Below, piece after piece: positions 41,533 through 50,828 of a DNA stretch of 64,000 nucleotides. How positions within the stretch are numbered: the first letter of the stretch is position 1; every line of letters begins with the position of its first letter. The notes beneath the pieces are model-generated. The model ran no database searches. It saw only the letters and a program-made list of their open reading frames with translations, and was not told the origin of the DNA. The translations under genes were made by a program, and so were the position numbers. The DNA is from Chromatiaceae bacterium (GTDB lineage Bacteria; Pseudomonadota; Gammaproteobacteria; Chromatiales; Chromatiaceae), in the NCBI GenBank assembly GCA_024235255.1, contig JACKMT010000001.1, positions 1 to 64,000 of the forward strand, read 5' to 3'.

Positions 41533-42867
41533 TCATAATCCCGTTGAAAGCCGCGTTGCGAGCCAGCGCGCGGTACGCAGCAGACGCCCATCGTCGTTGC
41601 GTAGTCCGATCAGCTGCACACCGACCGGCAGGCCGTTGGCGCCGGTGAGCAGTGGCAATGTGACAGCCGGCACCCCGGTCAACGACCAGAGCACATTGAA
41701 CGCGGCGCTGCCGGTGCTGTGCAGACCCGCGGGTGCCTCTCCGGGTGCGGCCGGAGTGATGATCGCGTCGTAACGCCCGAATATCTCTTCGATGCCGGCA
41801 TAAAGCGTGTCGCGCCAATCGAGCGCATTCAGATACTCCACCGCCGCGATCGAGCGCCCCTCTTCGATCGCCGCACGTGTCTCCGCCGCCAGTTGTGCGG
41901 CACCTCTATCATAGTAATGGCGCAGGTTGTGCGCGATCTCTGCCAGCATGACTCTGCGATGGGCGATCGCACCTTCGGCGAAAACAGCGGGCAGCTCGAC
42001 TTCATCACACTGATCGCCGAGCGTTTCCAACAGCTCTCCGAATCCTTCGGCACAGTCGGCATTTATCGCTGACCAGGCTGGCGTCTTTACGAATGCGAGC
42101 AGCGGCGTCACCGGTGGGTCGGTGAGGCTGGTCTCGAGCAGCCTTGGCGCCGCCAGCAGCAAGCTGTCCGGATCCGATGAGTGGTGGCCCGCCAGCACAT
42201 CGGTCAGCAGTGCGGCATCCTCGATGGTTCGCGCGAATGTTCCTACCGTGTCGAGCCGTCGGGAGGTGCGCAGCACTCCGCTGCGCGGAATCAAACCAAA
42301 AGTCGGTTTGAAGCCGACGACACCGCAATAGGAGGCGGGTCGGATCACCGAACCACCGGTCTGAGTGCCGATCGCGAACGGTACCATGCCGCTGGCTACC
42401 GCTGCCGCGGACCCGGAGGAGGAGCCGCCCGGCGTGTGTTGCGGATGGTGCGGATTGCGTGTCTTCGCCGGTGCCAGATAGGCGCATTCCGTGGTCACCG
42501 TTTTGCCGGGAATGACGGCACCCGCCGCGCGCAGACGGGCCACCAGCAGGGCATCGGTTGTTGGCCGCCGGCCGGCGTCCAGCCGGTTGCCGTTTTCGGT
42601 GGGGAGCTCCTCGGTATCGATGATGTCCTTGATGCCCACCGGCAGACCATGCAGGGGACCCACCGGATTGCCTGTCTGCCGATAACGATCGAGGGATTCA
42701 GCACGAGCCAGTGCCAGCTTCTCGTCCACACAGCTCCAAGCTTGCACCTCGGGCTCACGCGCCGCGATCCTGCGCAGGCAGGCACGGGTCAACTCGCTTG
42801 CACTGAGCGCGCCGCTTATCAGGCGCTCGCGTGCCGCGAGTGCGCTCAGGTCGGCCGGATCTGTCAT
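41533..42867 (-). CDS. Amidase (GatA-like amidase-signature family)
   Basis: A 444-residue amidase-signature enzyme with the Ser-cisSer-Lys triad: Lys in HGLPVGIKDIID, GGSSSGSAAAVASG and TQTGGSVIRPASYCG, with FKPTFG following. It hydrolyses a carboxamide; the substrate is not predictable. I start at ATG 42867, just after the stop of the TRAP permease; ATG 42882 inside that gene is an alternative. Because it is translated directly after the transporter, the imported compound is probably an amide or its product. Confidence 0.87.
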   Translation of the reverse strand: MTDPADLSALAARERLISGALSASELTRACLRRIAAREPEVQAWSCVDEKLALARAESLDRYRQTGNPVGPLHGLPVGIKDIIDTEELPTENGNRLDAGRRPTTDALLVARLRAAGAVIPGKTVTTECAYLAPAKTRNPHHPQHTPGGSSSGSAAAVASGMVPFAIGTQTGGSVIRPASYCGVVGFKPTFGLIPRSGVLRTSRRLDTVGTFARTIEDAALLTDVLAGHHSSDPDSLLLAAPRLLETSLTDPPVTPLLAFVKTPAWSAINADCAEGFGELLETLGDQCDEVELPAVFAEGAIAHRRVMLAEIAHNLRHYYDRGAAQLAAETRAAIEEGRSIAAVEYLNALDWRDTLYAGIEEIFGRYDAIITPAAPGEAPAGLHSTGSAAFNVLWSLTGVPAVTLPLLTGANGLPVGVQLIGLRNDDGRLLRTARWLATRLSTGL

Positions 42868-42871
42868 GCCG

Positions 42872-44293
42872 TCAGTTGCCATAAACCAGATTGGGAAGCC
42901 AGAATGCGATCTGTGGGAAGTTGTACAGAATGAGCATCGCAACCAGCACCATTGCCAGGTAGGGATAGTTGCCCCTGAATATTTCGTTCAATTGAATATG
43001 CGGCGGTGCGATACCCTTCAGATAGTAGGCCGACATCGCCATCGGCGGCGTCAGAAAAGAGGTTTGCAGATTGAGTGCCACCAGGATGCCGAAGAAGAGT
43101 GGATCGATGCCGAAATGGGGCAGCAGCGGCAGGAAGATCGGCACGAATATGATGATGATCTCCGACCACTCCAACGGCCAGCCGAGCAGAAAGATGATGA
43201 TCTGCGCCATGATCAGGAAGGCGATCGGTGAAATCTCCAGACCGGTGACGAATTCGCTGATGATCTGCTCGCCGCCGAGATAGGAGAAGACCGACGAAAA
43301 GGTCCAGGAGCCGACGAACAGCCAGCAGACCATCGCCGTGGTACGCAGCGTCAGATAGACCGATTCGCGCAGCCGTTGCCAGGTGAACGCACGATAGGCA
43401 AAAGTGAGCAGCAGCCCTCCGAGTGCGCCGACGGCCGCCGCTTCCGAGGGTGTTGCCAGACCGAACAGAATCGCGCCGAGTACGGCCAGAATCAGAAACG
43501 CGAGCGGAAAAAAAGAGGTCAACAGTTGCCACATGATCTGCACCGTCGAGTAGCTTCCCACTTCCTCCTTGGTCGGCTTGGGTGCCAGATTTGGCTGCAG
43601 TGTCGAGCGCGTAATGACATAAACCACGTACAGACTGGCCAGCAGCAGACCGGGGAGCAGTGCACCGGCATAGAGTTTGACGATGGAGACACCGGACGCC
43701 GCCGCGTAGACGATCAACATGATGGACGGCGGGATCAGGATGCCCAGTGTGCCGCCGGCGCAGATCACGCCTGCTGCCAGGCTGGTATCGTAGCGCGCTT
43801 TCAGCATGGCCGGAAAAGCCAGCAGCCCCATCAGCGTCACCACGGCGCCGACGATGCCGGTCGCGGTCGCGAACAGGGTACAGGTAATCAGCGCCGCCAC
43901 CGCCATCGAACCCGGCATATTGCGGGCCGCAATATTAAGTGTGTGAAACAGCCGGGCCACGATATTGGCACGCTCGACGATATAGCCCATGAACAGGAAC
44001 AGCGGCACCGCGGTCAGTACATCGTTGGCCATGACCGAGTAGGTCTGATTGACGAACAGATCGAAGATGCGGTTGTTGAACAGCCCTTCGATCCAAAGCT
44101 CTATTTGCGTCAATTGATCCGCATCCATCTTGACCGCACGATGATAGGCACGCCACATGCGGTCAGGATCAAAATAGGCGTAGTAACCAAAGCCGATCCC
44201 CATTGCCATCAATGTGAAGGCAACCGGAAAACCGAGCAGGATGATGAACAGGAAGATCGCCAGCATGGCCAGCGCAACAACAGGATCAGACAT
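42872..44293 (-). CDS. TRAP transporter large permease (DctM type)
   Basis: A 473-residue protein with 12 or more hydrophobic helices and the DctM landmarks FLFIILLGFPVAFTLM, VPLFLFMGYIVERANI, AGGTLGILIPPSIMLIVYAAASG, GLATPSEAAAVGA and TPPMAMSAYYLKGIAPP. An insertion around residues 40-70 (DPDRMWRAYHRAVKMDADQL) is typical of the long DctM subfamily. The stop is three bases before the small permease end region (gap of 3 to the upstream gene), so translation is coupled. Confidence 0.95.
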   Translation of the reverse strand: MSDPVVALAMLAIFLFIILLGFPVAFTLMAMGIGFGYYAYFDPDRMWRAYHRAVKMDADQLTQIELWIEGLFNNRIFDLFVNQTYSVMANDVLTAVPLFLFMGYIVERANIVARLFHTLNIAARNMPGSMAVAALITCTLFATATGIVGAVVTLMGLLAFPAMLKARYDTSLAAGVICAGGTLGILIPPSIMLIVYAAASGVSIVKLYAGALLPGLLLASLYVVYVITRSTLQPNLAPKPTKEEVGSYSTVQIMWQLLTSFFPLAFLILAVLGAILFGLATPSEAAAVGALGGLLLTFAYRAFTWQRLRESVYLTLRTTAMVCWLFVGSWTFSSVFSYLGGEQIISEFVTGLEISPIAFLIMAQIIIFLLGWPLEWSEIIIIFVPIFLPLLPHFGIDPLFFGILVALNLQTSFLTPPMAMSAYYLKGIAPPHIQLNEIFRGNYPYLAMVLVAMLILYNFPQIAFWLPNLVYGN

Positions 44294-44296
44294 GTC

Positions 44297-44980
44297 TCAA
44301 CTCCGCTGCTCGTCGCTACTGTTTTGATTCAGTTCCCGGTACTCCCGCTTCAGTCCCTGTGCATCGTCACGCGAGACATCGGATACGAAGTGGCCGGCAT
44401 CCTGATCTATTTTCTTCTGCTTATGCCGCTCTCGGGCCAGCTGCACTTCGGTCTCCTCAATGTCCTCTGCCGACTCGATCCACTCACCGGTGCGGATGCA
44501 GATGATGCAGCGAAATACCTGAGCAATTCCCTGGAGGAACAGCAGGATGCCGGCCGCGACAATGACCGTCTTGAACTGGAATACGGGTATGCCGGCCGGG
44601 CTGTTGACGCTCACTTCGAGGTAGCGCCAGGAGCGTTCGGCGTACTTCCAGCCGGAGATGATCAGCGCGAGCACACCGGGGAAGAAGAAGAGGAAGTAGA
44701 GCACCAGCTCGACGCGCGCCTGCGTGCGCGGTTGCCACAGCCGGTAGATGAAGTCGCCGCGTACATGACCGCCACGCGACAGCGTATAGGCACCACCCAT
44801 CATGAACAGCGTGCCGTAGGTGATGTATGAGAGATCGAACGCCCAGCTGGTTGGCGCATTGAAGCCGTAACGCACCACGACTTCATACCCCACACCTATG
44901 GCCATCACCATGATCAGCCAGGCAAAGGCTTTGCCGAACCAAGCCGACAGACGATCGGCGAATTCGATGTAACCGAGCAT
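44297..44980 (-). CDS. TRAP transporter small permease (DctQ type)
   Basis: A 227-residue protein with four membrane helices: AFAWLIMVMAIGVGYEVVVRYGF, FDLSYITYGTLFMMGGAYTL, VLYFLFFFPGVLALIISG and VIVAAGILLFLQGIAQVF. The usual family is about 160-180 residues. The extra length is a long charged C-terminal tail (from about 185: ESAEDIEETEVQLARERHKQ onward) that is presumably cytoplasmic. It is encoded between the binding protein and the large permease. Confidence 0.93.
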   Translation of the reverse strand: MLGYIEFADRLSAWFGKAFAWLIMVMAIGVGYEVVVRYGFNAPTSWAFDLSYITYGTLFMMGGAYTLSRGGHVRGDFIYRLWQPRTQARVELVLYFLFFFPGVLALIISGWKYAERSWRYLEVSVNSPAGIPVFQFKTVIVAAGILLFLQGIAQVFRCIICIRTGEWIESAEDIEETEVQLARERHKQKKIDQDAGHFVSDVSRDDAQGLKREYRELNQNSSDEQRS

Positions 44981-45022
44981 CCGCTATTCCTCAAACTGAT
45001 GTTGATAATCGTTCTGCATAGG

Positions 45023-45057
45023 CACGCGGCGGCATCTGCGAGAGAGACCGCCGCGTG
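45023..45057. promoter_or_regulatory. Hairpin between TRAP binding-protein and permease genes
   Basis: Perfect 10-base arms CACGCGGCGG (45023-45032) and CCGCCGCGTG (45048-45057) with a 15-base loop lie in the 97-base gap after the dctP stop. No T-run follows in the minus direction, so it is more likely an mRNA-stabilising or attenuating hairpin than a full terminator. It would raise the binding-protein level above that of the permeases. Confidence 0.7.
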
Positions 45058-45077
45058 TTGTCAGGGGTTAACCCAGA

Positions 45078-46235
45078 TCAGAGCTTCAGCTTGCCCGGAA
45101 AGTAGTGGTTGTATGCCAGAGCATAGTCGGGCGCGTTCATCAATTCGTAGAACACGACGCGTTCCACCCAGGCGCGTTGGCTGTCGAGAACCTTCTTTAT
45201 ATAAGGATCTTTCTCCAGTTCGGGGATGAGCTGATCCCATGCCTTCAGCTGTGCGTCGAGGATATCCTTGGAGGTGCGCTCGACACTGACGCCGCTGTCT
45301 TTCTGCAGCTTCAGCAGGTCGGCCGAGTAGTTATCCATCGCATTGGCGGTGTTGGCGGTGCTGGCAGCCTCCACACCGTACTCGACGATCGCTTTCAGAT
45401 CGTCGTCAAGATCGTCGAAAAAGTCCTTGTTGAACAGGAATTCGAAGCTCTCGCTGGCCTGGTGATAGGAGGAGAGGTAGTAGTACTTGGCCACGTCCTG
45501 GGCACCGAAACGCATGTCAGACGATGGATTGTTGAACTCGAAAGCATCGATCACGCCGCGCTCCATCGCAGGTACGATCTCACCCCCCGGCAGCTGGGCG
45601 ACGCTCATGCCCAGCTTCTGCATCAGATCGGCAGCCAGACCCACGGTACGGTACTTGAAGCCCTGTAGCTCGGCGGCCTTGGTGACCGGTTTCTTAAACC
45701 AACCGAACGGCTGTGCAAACATCGGGAAGCCATAGAAGCCATACACATTCAGTCCCATGATATCCTGGGTCAGTTCGCGGTAGAGCTCCTTGCCGCCGCC
45801 CTGATAGAACCAGGAAAGCATGGTAGTCGCGCTGCCGCCGAACACCGGACCGGTGCCGTACAGTGAGGCCGCCTTGTGCTTGCCGTACCAATACACCGCT
45901 ACCGTATGCGCTGCATCAATCAGACCGTCGTTGACTGCGTCCATTACCTGGAACGCCTTGACTACCGCGCCAGCCGGCAGCAGATCGATCTTCAGGCGGC
46001 CGCCCGACATCTTTTCGACCCGGTCGACATACTGGCGGGCAAAGTCCATCCAGATGTCCGATGAAGGCCAGGAGGTCTGCATTTTGACCACCTTTGGTGC
46101 TCCCAGTACGATAGCGGGTGCGCCCATTGTGCCGGCGGCTGCAACTGCCAGGCTCCCTTTCAGGAATTTGCGCCGGCTACTGTTTTCGGCAGCCGGTTGG
46201 TTAGCTTCTGGTGTAGTTGATTTATCATTCTTCAT
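45078..46235 (-). CDS. TRAP transporter substrate-binding protein, Tat-exported
   Basis: A 385-residue periplasmic binding protein with a twin-arginine signal: SSRRKFLKGSLAVAAAGTMG at residues about 20-39, cleaved near IVLGAPK. The DctP fold is visible in VVKMQTSWPSSDIWMDFARQYVDRVEKMSGGRLKIDLLPAG and, later, MERGVIDAFEFNNPSSD, which is the ligand-contact region. It is of the larger FcbT/sialic-acid-distant clade that binds keto acids or aromatic carboxylates; the ligand is not decided by sequence. GGAGGATTAATA precedes ATG. It starts the dctPQM-amidase unit. Confidence 0.94.
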   Translation of the reverse strand: MKNDKSTTPEANQPAAENSSRRKFLKGSLAVAAAGTMGAPAIVLGAPKVVKMQTSWPSSDIWMDFARQYVDRVEKMSGGRLKIDLLPAGAVVKAFQVMDAVNDGLIDAAHTVAVYWYGKHKAASLYGTGPVFGGSATTMLSWFYQGGGKELYRELTQDIMGLNVYGFYGFPMFAQPFGWFKKPVTKAAELQGFKYRTVGLAADLMQKLGMSVAQLPGGEIVPAMERGVIDAFEFNNPSSDMRFGAQDVAKYYYLSSYHQASESFEFLFNKDFFDDLDDDLKAIVEYGVEAASTANTANAMDNYSADLLKLQKDSGVSVERTSKDILDAQLKAWDQLIPELEKDPYIKKVLDSQRAWVERVVFYELMNAPDYALAYNHYFPGKLKL

Positions 46236-46555
46236 TATTAATCCTCCGGTAGATGCTGATTTACAAATATAGCTGCCACCTTGTTAGTTGGTTAATCTGT
46301 GACAAGCGTTATCGGAACTCCGTTGGCGGTAAAGCATTCAGCAATGGCGCGGCACTGCTGCGCTCGATATTCCGTTATGGGTTATCTCCAGTCAGCGAGA
46401 TCATCGCTCACTTTACATCAAAACAAGCGTGGGTCAAAAAACTGTAAAGATCAATTTTCCCGGAAGCGGGTGGAATCGGGCCGTAGAGGGCAGTGAACGA
46501 GCGGTGCCGGTTAGCCCGGTTTTGGGGTTGGCATTCACGGGATACCTGCGATGCG
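46236..46555. promoter_or_regulatory. Upstream region of the TRAP operon, no supported gene
   Basis: This 320-base stretch separates mmsA from dctP on the same strand. No frame in it has a family resemblance or a ribosome binding site. It should contain the dctP promoter and perhaps the mmsA terminator, but I see no convincing hairpin with a T-run. Confidence 0.4.
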
Positions 46556-48052
46556 TTATTTCATCACCGGCATATGAAAATCGGCGCCTGCTCTGATGCC
46601 GGTCGGCCAACGCGTAGTGATGGTTTTCAGTCTGGTGAAGAAATTCACCCCTTCCGTGCCGTGCATGTGTATATCGCCGAACAGCGAGCGTTTCCAGCCG
46701 CCGAAGCTGTGGTAGGCCATGGGCACGGGGATGGGTACGTTGATGCCGACCATGCCGACCTGAACCCGCGATGCAAAACTGCGGGCGGTGTCTCCGTCGC
46801 GGGTAAAGATGGCTGTGCCGTTGCCGTACTCGTGATCGTTGACCAGTTTGAGCGCGCTTTCAAAGTCTGGAGTCCGTACCAGCACCAACACCGGTCCGAA
46901 GATCTCTTCGCGGTAGATGCGCATCTCACTGGTGACCCGGTCGAACAGGCAGCCACCTAAAAAGAAACCCTGTTCGTAGCCATCCACCCGCAGAGCGCGG
47001 CCGTCCACGACCAGTTGCGCGCCTTCCGCCACACCCAGATCCACGTAACTGCTGACCTTCTGCAGATGCTCCCGGGTGACCAGCGGACCCATCTCCGCAG
47101 CCGGGTCCGAGGCTGGTCCCACCCGCAGGTTCGCTACTCTCGGTTGCAGCCGCCTGATCAGTTCATCAGCCACCTGGTCGCCAACCGCCACCGCCACCGA
47201 AATGGCCATGCAGCGTTCGCCGGCGGAGCCGTAGGCGGCGCCCATCAGCGCATCCGCCGCCTGCTCCAGATCGGCGTCGGGCATGACTACCATGTGATTC
47301 TTCGCACCGCCCAGTGCCTGCACCCGCTTGCCGTGCTCACTGGCGGTGCGGTGAATATGCTCCGCAACGGGGGTGGAGCCGACGAAACTGACAGCGGCCA
47401 CCAGCGGGTGAGTGAGCAGCGTATCCACCGCCTCACGGTCGCCGTTCACCACGTTGAAGATACCGTCCGGCAGACCCGCCTCGCTCAACAGTTCAGCCAA
47501 GCGCAGCGCGGTGGAGGGAACCTTCTCGGACACTTTTAGTATAAAGCTGTCGCCGCAGGCGATGGCCAGCGGAAACATCCACATGGGCACCATCGCGGGG
47601 AAGTTGAACGGGGTGATGCCGGCACATACGCCAATCGGTTGGCGCAGCGAGTGGCTGTCCACTTCGCGACCGACGTTCTCTGTGAATGAGCCTTTCAATA
47701 GGTGCGGGACACCGCAGGCGAATTCAACCACCTCCAGACCCCGGATGACGGAACCGCGGGCGTCGCTCAACACCTTGCCATGCTCCGCCGCGACCAGCTC
47801 TGCCAGTTCATCCAGCCGGTGTTCGAGCAGCTCCTTGAAGCGGAACATCACCCTGGCACGCTGCAGCGGCGGTGTATCGCGCCAGGCTGGAAAGGCGGCG
47901 GCGGCAGCCTCGACCGCGGTAGCTGTCTCGGCAGCGGAGGCGAGAGGTACTCTTGCAGACAATTCACCGGTGGCCGGGTTGAACACATCGCCGAAACGTC
48001 CGCTGGTTCCCGCCACCTTTCGCCCGTTGATGTAGTGATGCAGCGTCTTCAT
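46556..48052 (-). CDS. mmsA: CoA-acylating methylmalonate-semialdehyde dehydrogenase
   Basis: A 498-residue aldehyde dehydrogenase of the MmsA/IolA kind, converting (methyl)malonate semialdehyde to propionyl- or acetyl-CoA with loss of CO2. Landmarks are GRFGDVFNPATGELSARVPLA at the start, GVCAGITPFNFPAMVPMWMFPLA, LGGAKNHMVVMPDADLEQ and the catalytic Cys in GSAGERCMAISVAV. The length matches the family (about 500). The long gap to dctP leaves operon membership open, but the direction is shared with the TRAP genes. Confidence 0.93.
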   Translation of the reverse strand: MKTLHHYINGRKVAGTSGRFGDVFNPATGELSARVPLASAAETATAVEAAAAAFPAWRDTPPLQRARVMFRFKELLEHRLDELAELVAAEHGKVLSDARGSVIRGLEVVEFACGVPHLLKGSFTENVGREVDSHSLRQPIGVCAGITPFNFPAMVPMWMFPLAIACGDSFILKVSEKVPSTALRLAELLSEAGLPDGIFNVVNGDREAVDTLLTHPLVAAVSFVGSTPVAEHIHRTASEHGKRVQALGGAKNHMVVMPDADLEQAADALMGAAYGSAGERCMAISVAVAVGDQVADELIRRLQPRVANLRVGPASDPAAEMGPLVTREHLQKVSSYVDLGVAEGAQLVVDGRALRVDGYEQGFFLGGCLFDRVTSEMRIYREEIFGPVLVLVRTPDFESALKLVNDHEYGNGTAIFTRDGDTARSFASRVQVGMVGINVPIPVPMAYHSFGGWKRSLFGDIHMHGTEGVNFFTRLKTITTRWPTGIRAGADFHMPVMK

Positions 48053-48180
48053 GGCATTATCCCTTCAAGCTATTTTGGATTGGTCCAAACTCTGTTCGCT
48101 GCCTGCAGTCTGCAGCTATTCAGCGACAAGTGAACAGAGCCGGCGATTTGTCCAGATGTGTTGGATCTTGGCGCGCCGCA

Positions 48181-49347
48181 TCAAAAAAACAGAACCTTGA
48201 CATCGGCAACATACTCATCCTTGTCCGCTGTAGCTGCCATCTGCTGCGCAAAATCTTGCGCCCGGTTGAGATTGGCCATCGTACTCAGCGGAACAAGCGC
48301 TTCCACCCGTACCTTTCCGCCAAGATAGTGTAGCGCCACCCGCGCTATTTTGTCCGCACCAGGTACTCCGTGCCAGTGCGACTGCAATCTGTTCAGCATT
48401 TCAGCGCGCAAAGGCACATCCCTGGATGGCGTTTCAATTTCGTCATCTTCCGGATCGACATGCACCGTGACATCGCTCACTTCATCGATCTCCTGATACA
48501 GTCTTTTCAGTACCTCTTCGCCGATTCGGTGCCCTTCGGAGACCGTGAGTGAAGGGTCAACCAGCACATCGACATCGACGAAGGCGTTGCCGCCCATGCG
48601 CCGGGTGCGTAGATCGTGCATTGCGCGCACGCCATCCACAGCCATGATTTTATTTCGGATTTTGTCCACATCTTCCTGCTCCAGACCGCGGTCGATCAAC
48701 TCGTGGGCGCTCTGCCAACCCAGATCCCAACCGATTTTGGCGACCATTACCGCCACCACCACCGAAGCCACTGCATCTAGATAGGCCAGCCCGGCCATGC
48801 TGCCTATGACGCCCACCACCACCACGATGGAAGAGACCGCATCGCTGCGGTGATGCCAGGCGTTGGCGCGGAGCAGATTGGAGCGCAGTTTGCGTGCGAC
48901 CACAACGGTGTAGTGGTAGAGCGCCTCCTTCACCAGCACGGAGAGGGCGGCAGCAGAGAGCGCCAGTATGCCAGGCAGCAGTAGTTGCTCTGGTGCGAAC
49001 AGCCGGCGTACCGCATCGTAGCCGATGCCGAAAGCTACCAGCACCAGCACGATGCCGAGCGCTACGGTGGCCAGCGTTTCGATTCGTCCGTGACCGTATG
49101 GATGCTCTTCGTCCGCATCCTTGGCGCCGTGCTTGGCGGCCACCAGCACCACCACATCGGTCGCCAGATCGGACAGCGAGTGTATGCCGTCCGCGATCAG
49201 TGCGTGCGAGGAGCCCAGCCAGCCGGCCAACACCTTCAGCACCGAAAGTACAATGTTGACCACTGCGCCGACCAGAGTAACTCTGCGTGCATCCCGGTAA
49301 CGCGCTTCACCCTGTACGAACATCGTTTCATGGTGGCTGCCGCTCAT
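48181..49347 (-). CDS. Cation diffusion facilitator (CDF) transporter
   Basis: A 388-residue CDF protein. The first part has six helices with the metal-site residues in HALIADGIHSLSDLATD and HHRSDAVSS. The cytoplasmic domain (about 215-295) has MGGNAFVDVDVLVDPSLTVSEGHRIGEEV and VTVHVDPEDDE. A C-terminal extension of about 85 residues (from 305) repeats a similar ferredoxin-like pattern (IARVALHYLGGKVRVEALVPL), longer than FieF (300). Probably effluxes Zn, Fe or Mn. I start at ATG 49347, since GGAG lies 9 bases upstream; the TTG 15 bases earlier would lack it. Confidence 0.9.
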   Translation of the reverse strand: MSGSHHETMFVQGEARYRDARRVTLVGAVVNIVLSVLKVLAGWLGSSHALIADGIHSLSDLATDVVVLVAAKHGAKDADEEHPYGHGRIETLATVALGIVLVLVAFGIGYDAVRRLFAPEQLLLPGILALSAAALSVLVKEALYHYTVVVARKLRSNLLRANAWHHRSDAVSSIVVVVGVIGSMAGLAYLDAVASVVVAVMVAKIGWDLGWQSAHELIDRGLEQEDVDKIRNKIMAVDGVRAMHDLRTRRMGGNAFVDVDVLVDPSLTVSEGHRIGEEVLKRLYQEIDEVSDVTVHVDPEDDEIETPSRDVPLRAEMLNRLQSHWHGVPGADKIARVALHYLGGKVRVEALVPLSTMANLNRAQDFAQQMAATADKDEYVADVKVLFF

Positions 49348-49443
49348 TGTTATCAGCTCCAAATTGACAAGTTAAACATGAAGTTGGATTCTATTCATTA
49401 AGTATATTTTAGATTTTACACCAGTCGGCTCCAGAGCTGACGG

Positions 49444-50244
49444 CTAATCGTCGTCATCGTGACTGCGCCTTCTTCCATGTTCGGAGTTATCAACCTGCCG
49501 GCTCCACTGTCCGCTTTTTCCCTGCGCCTTTCGCTTCCTGTTCCAGTTGCGCTCGGCTTCGTCCTCGTCTCCGCTGCGGTGGCACTCTGCGCAGTTCTCG
49601 TAGTCGATGATACCTTCCTCCACGTGCTCCTCGCGGATCCTGGAACGCGAGTGCTCGTGGCAGCCGTAGCAGGTGTAGCTGTTGTAGTCGCCGTTGATAT
49701 GACAGGTGACACATTCGGTGGTGTGCGCCCGATCAAAACGGAAGTAGTTGTCGTGATCGAAGGTTGCCGGGGTCCAGCGCTGCTGCGTATGGCAGGCGCT
49801 GCAGTTGCCCTTGATCTTTAGGTGCAGGCCGTCGCTGGGATTGGCGTGGCAGCCGTCGCACTGTTGCTCCACATCGGGCTCAAGCAGCCGGTGCGAAAAC
49901 TGACCGATGGGACGGAACGCCTGCACCCCTTTGTGATCGCTGTGGCAGGCGACACAATCCTCCTCGGTCAACTTCTGGTGGAAGGCGACGTTTTTCTTCT
50001 CACGCTCTATTTTCAGTCCTTTGGTGGTCTTGATGCCGATCTCTGCCACCCCATGACAGGAGATGCATTTCTCGGCGGTACTGCCCAGGAAGGGGGTATG
50101 GCAGGCAAAACAGTCTGCTGTCAATTCGGCATGCGCATCGATCAGTTTCCCCGGGCTGATCATCAGCTGCGGCAGGAAGATGGCAAGCAGTACCAGCGCA
50201 GCCAGATTGGCAATAACGATGTAGAGGATAGTCTTGTTTTTCAT
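49444..50244 (-). CDS. Octaheme c-type cytochrome, membrane-anchored
   Basis: A 266-residue protein with an N-terminal membrane anchor/signal (TILYIVIANLAALVLLAIFL, about 5-24) and eight CxxCH heme sites at Cys 45, 60, 97, 129, 148, 178, 192 and 218. The spacing resembles doubled cytochrome c3-like modules. The last 45 residues are a charged, heme-free tail (SGDEDEAERNWNRKRKA, ending HDDDD). It should sit on the periplasmic face and receive electrons from the membrane cytochrome encoded upstream, whose stop codon it overlaps (ATGA). ATG 50250 is an alternative start. The terminal acceptor is unknown. Confidence 0.9.
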   Translation of the reverse strand: MKNKTILYIVIANLAALVLLAIFLPQLMISPGKLIDAHAELTADCFACHTPFLGSTAEKCISCHGVAEIGIKTTKGLKIEREKKNVAFHQKLTEEDCVACHSDHKGVQAFRPIGQFSHRLLEPDVEQQCDGCHANPSDGLHLKIKGNCSACHTQQRWTPATFDHDNYFRFDRAHTTECVTCHINGDYNSYTCYGCHEHSRSRIREEHVEEGIIDYENCAECHRSGDEDEAERNWNRKRKAQGKSGQWSRQVDNSEHGRRRSHDDDD

Positions 50245-50819
50245 TTCCATTGCCAAAACAGAAGGATGCTGAAGACATGTGCGATGACGAGCACGCCAAA
50301 GGCGAGTGTGATCGGCAGGTGCACGGTGCGCCACTGCTTCATCAGATCGAAGGCGGTGGCATCCCAGAACAGTCGCTTTTCGATCTCTTCGCCGGAGATT
50401 CCCTGCGCAGCATAGGCTTCCCTCTTTTCGCTCAGGAAACGGCGCGAGCGGTCCAGCAGGAACTTGCCGGTCATGCCGCTGACGACATTCACCAGCATCG
50501 CAGCCAGCGCCAGCCAGGGCAGGATGGTGTAGCTGTGCACACCTGCATGCACCAGAACCATCAGTGCGCCCAGCCAGGTGAGGGTTTCGTGCAGGTTCAG
50601 CAGCGTCTTGGGTTTGCCGAAGCCGATCATCTTACGTTTGCGCAGCGAATACAGAAATGACAACAGAATCAACATGGTGCCAGGTATTCCGAGCCACCGC
50701 CCGATCCCGACCAGGGCGAACCGGTGCAGCAGCACGTCGATCACCAGGGTAGCCAGCAGCAGCGACCCGAACAGCAGCAGAAATGGGAGTACTTCTTTGC
50801 GGACGAGTGATTGTTCCAT
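50241..50819 (-). CDS. Membrane cytochrome b-like protein
   Basis: A 192-residue protein with four or five membrane helices: LPFLLLFGSLLLATLVIDVLL, GIPGTMLILLSFLYSL, TLTWLGALMVLVHAGVHSYT, WLALAAMLVNVVSGMTG and LPITLAFGVLVIAHVFSILLF. Candidate heme b ligands are the His in LNLHETLTW, VLVHAGVHS, WRTVHLP and VIAHVF. It resembles ferric-reductase and cytochrome b561-like proteins but I cannot name the family. It is encoded between the 2Fe-2S reductase and the octaheme cytochrome, and would pass electrons across the membrane. Confidence 0.82.
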   Translation of the reverse strand: MEQSLVRKEVLPFLLLFGSLLLATLVIDVLLHRFALVGIGRWLGIPGTMLILLSFLYSLRKRKMIGFGKPKTLLNLHETLTWLGALMVLVHAGVHSYTILPWLALAAMLVNVVSGMTGKFLLDRSRRFLSEKREAYAAQGISGEEIEKRLFWDATAFDLMKQWRTVHLPITLAFGVLVIAHVFSILLFWQWK

Positions 50820-50828
50820 ATCAATTCT

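Noticed and set aside
43376..44830. Plus-strand open frame of 484 codons opposite the TRAP permease genes
   Set aside because: Translation lacks any domain and the minus strand encodes a complete DctQM pair.
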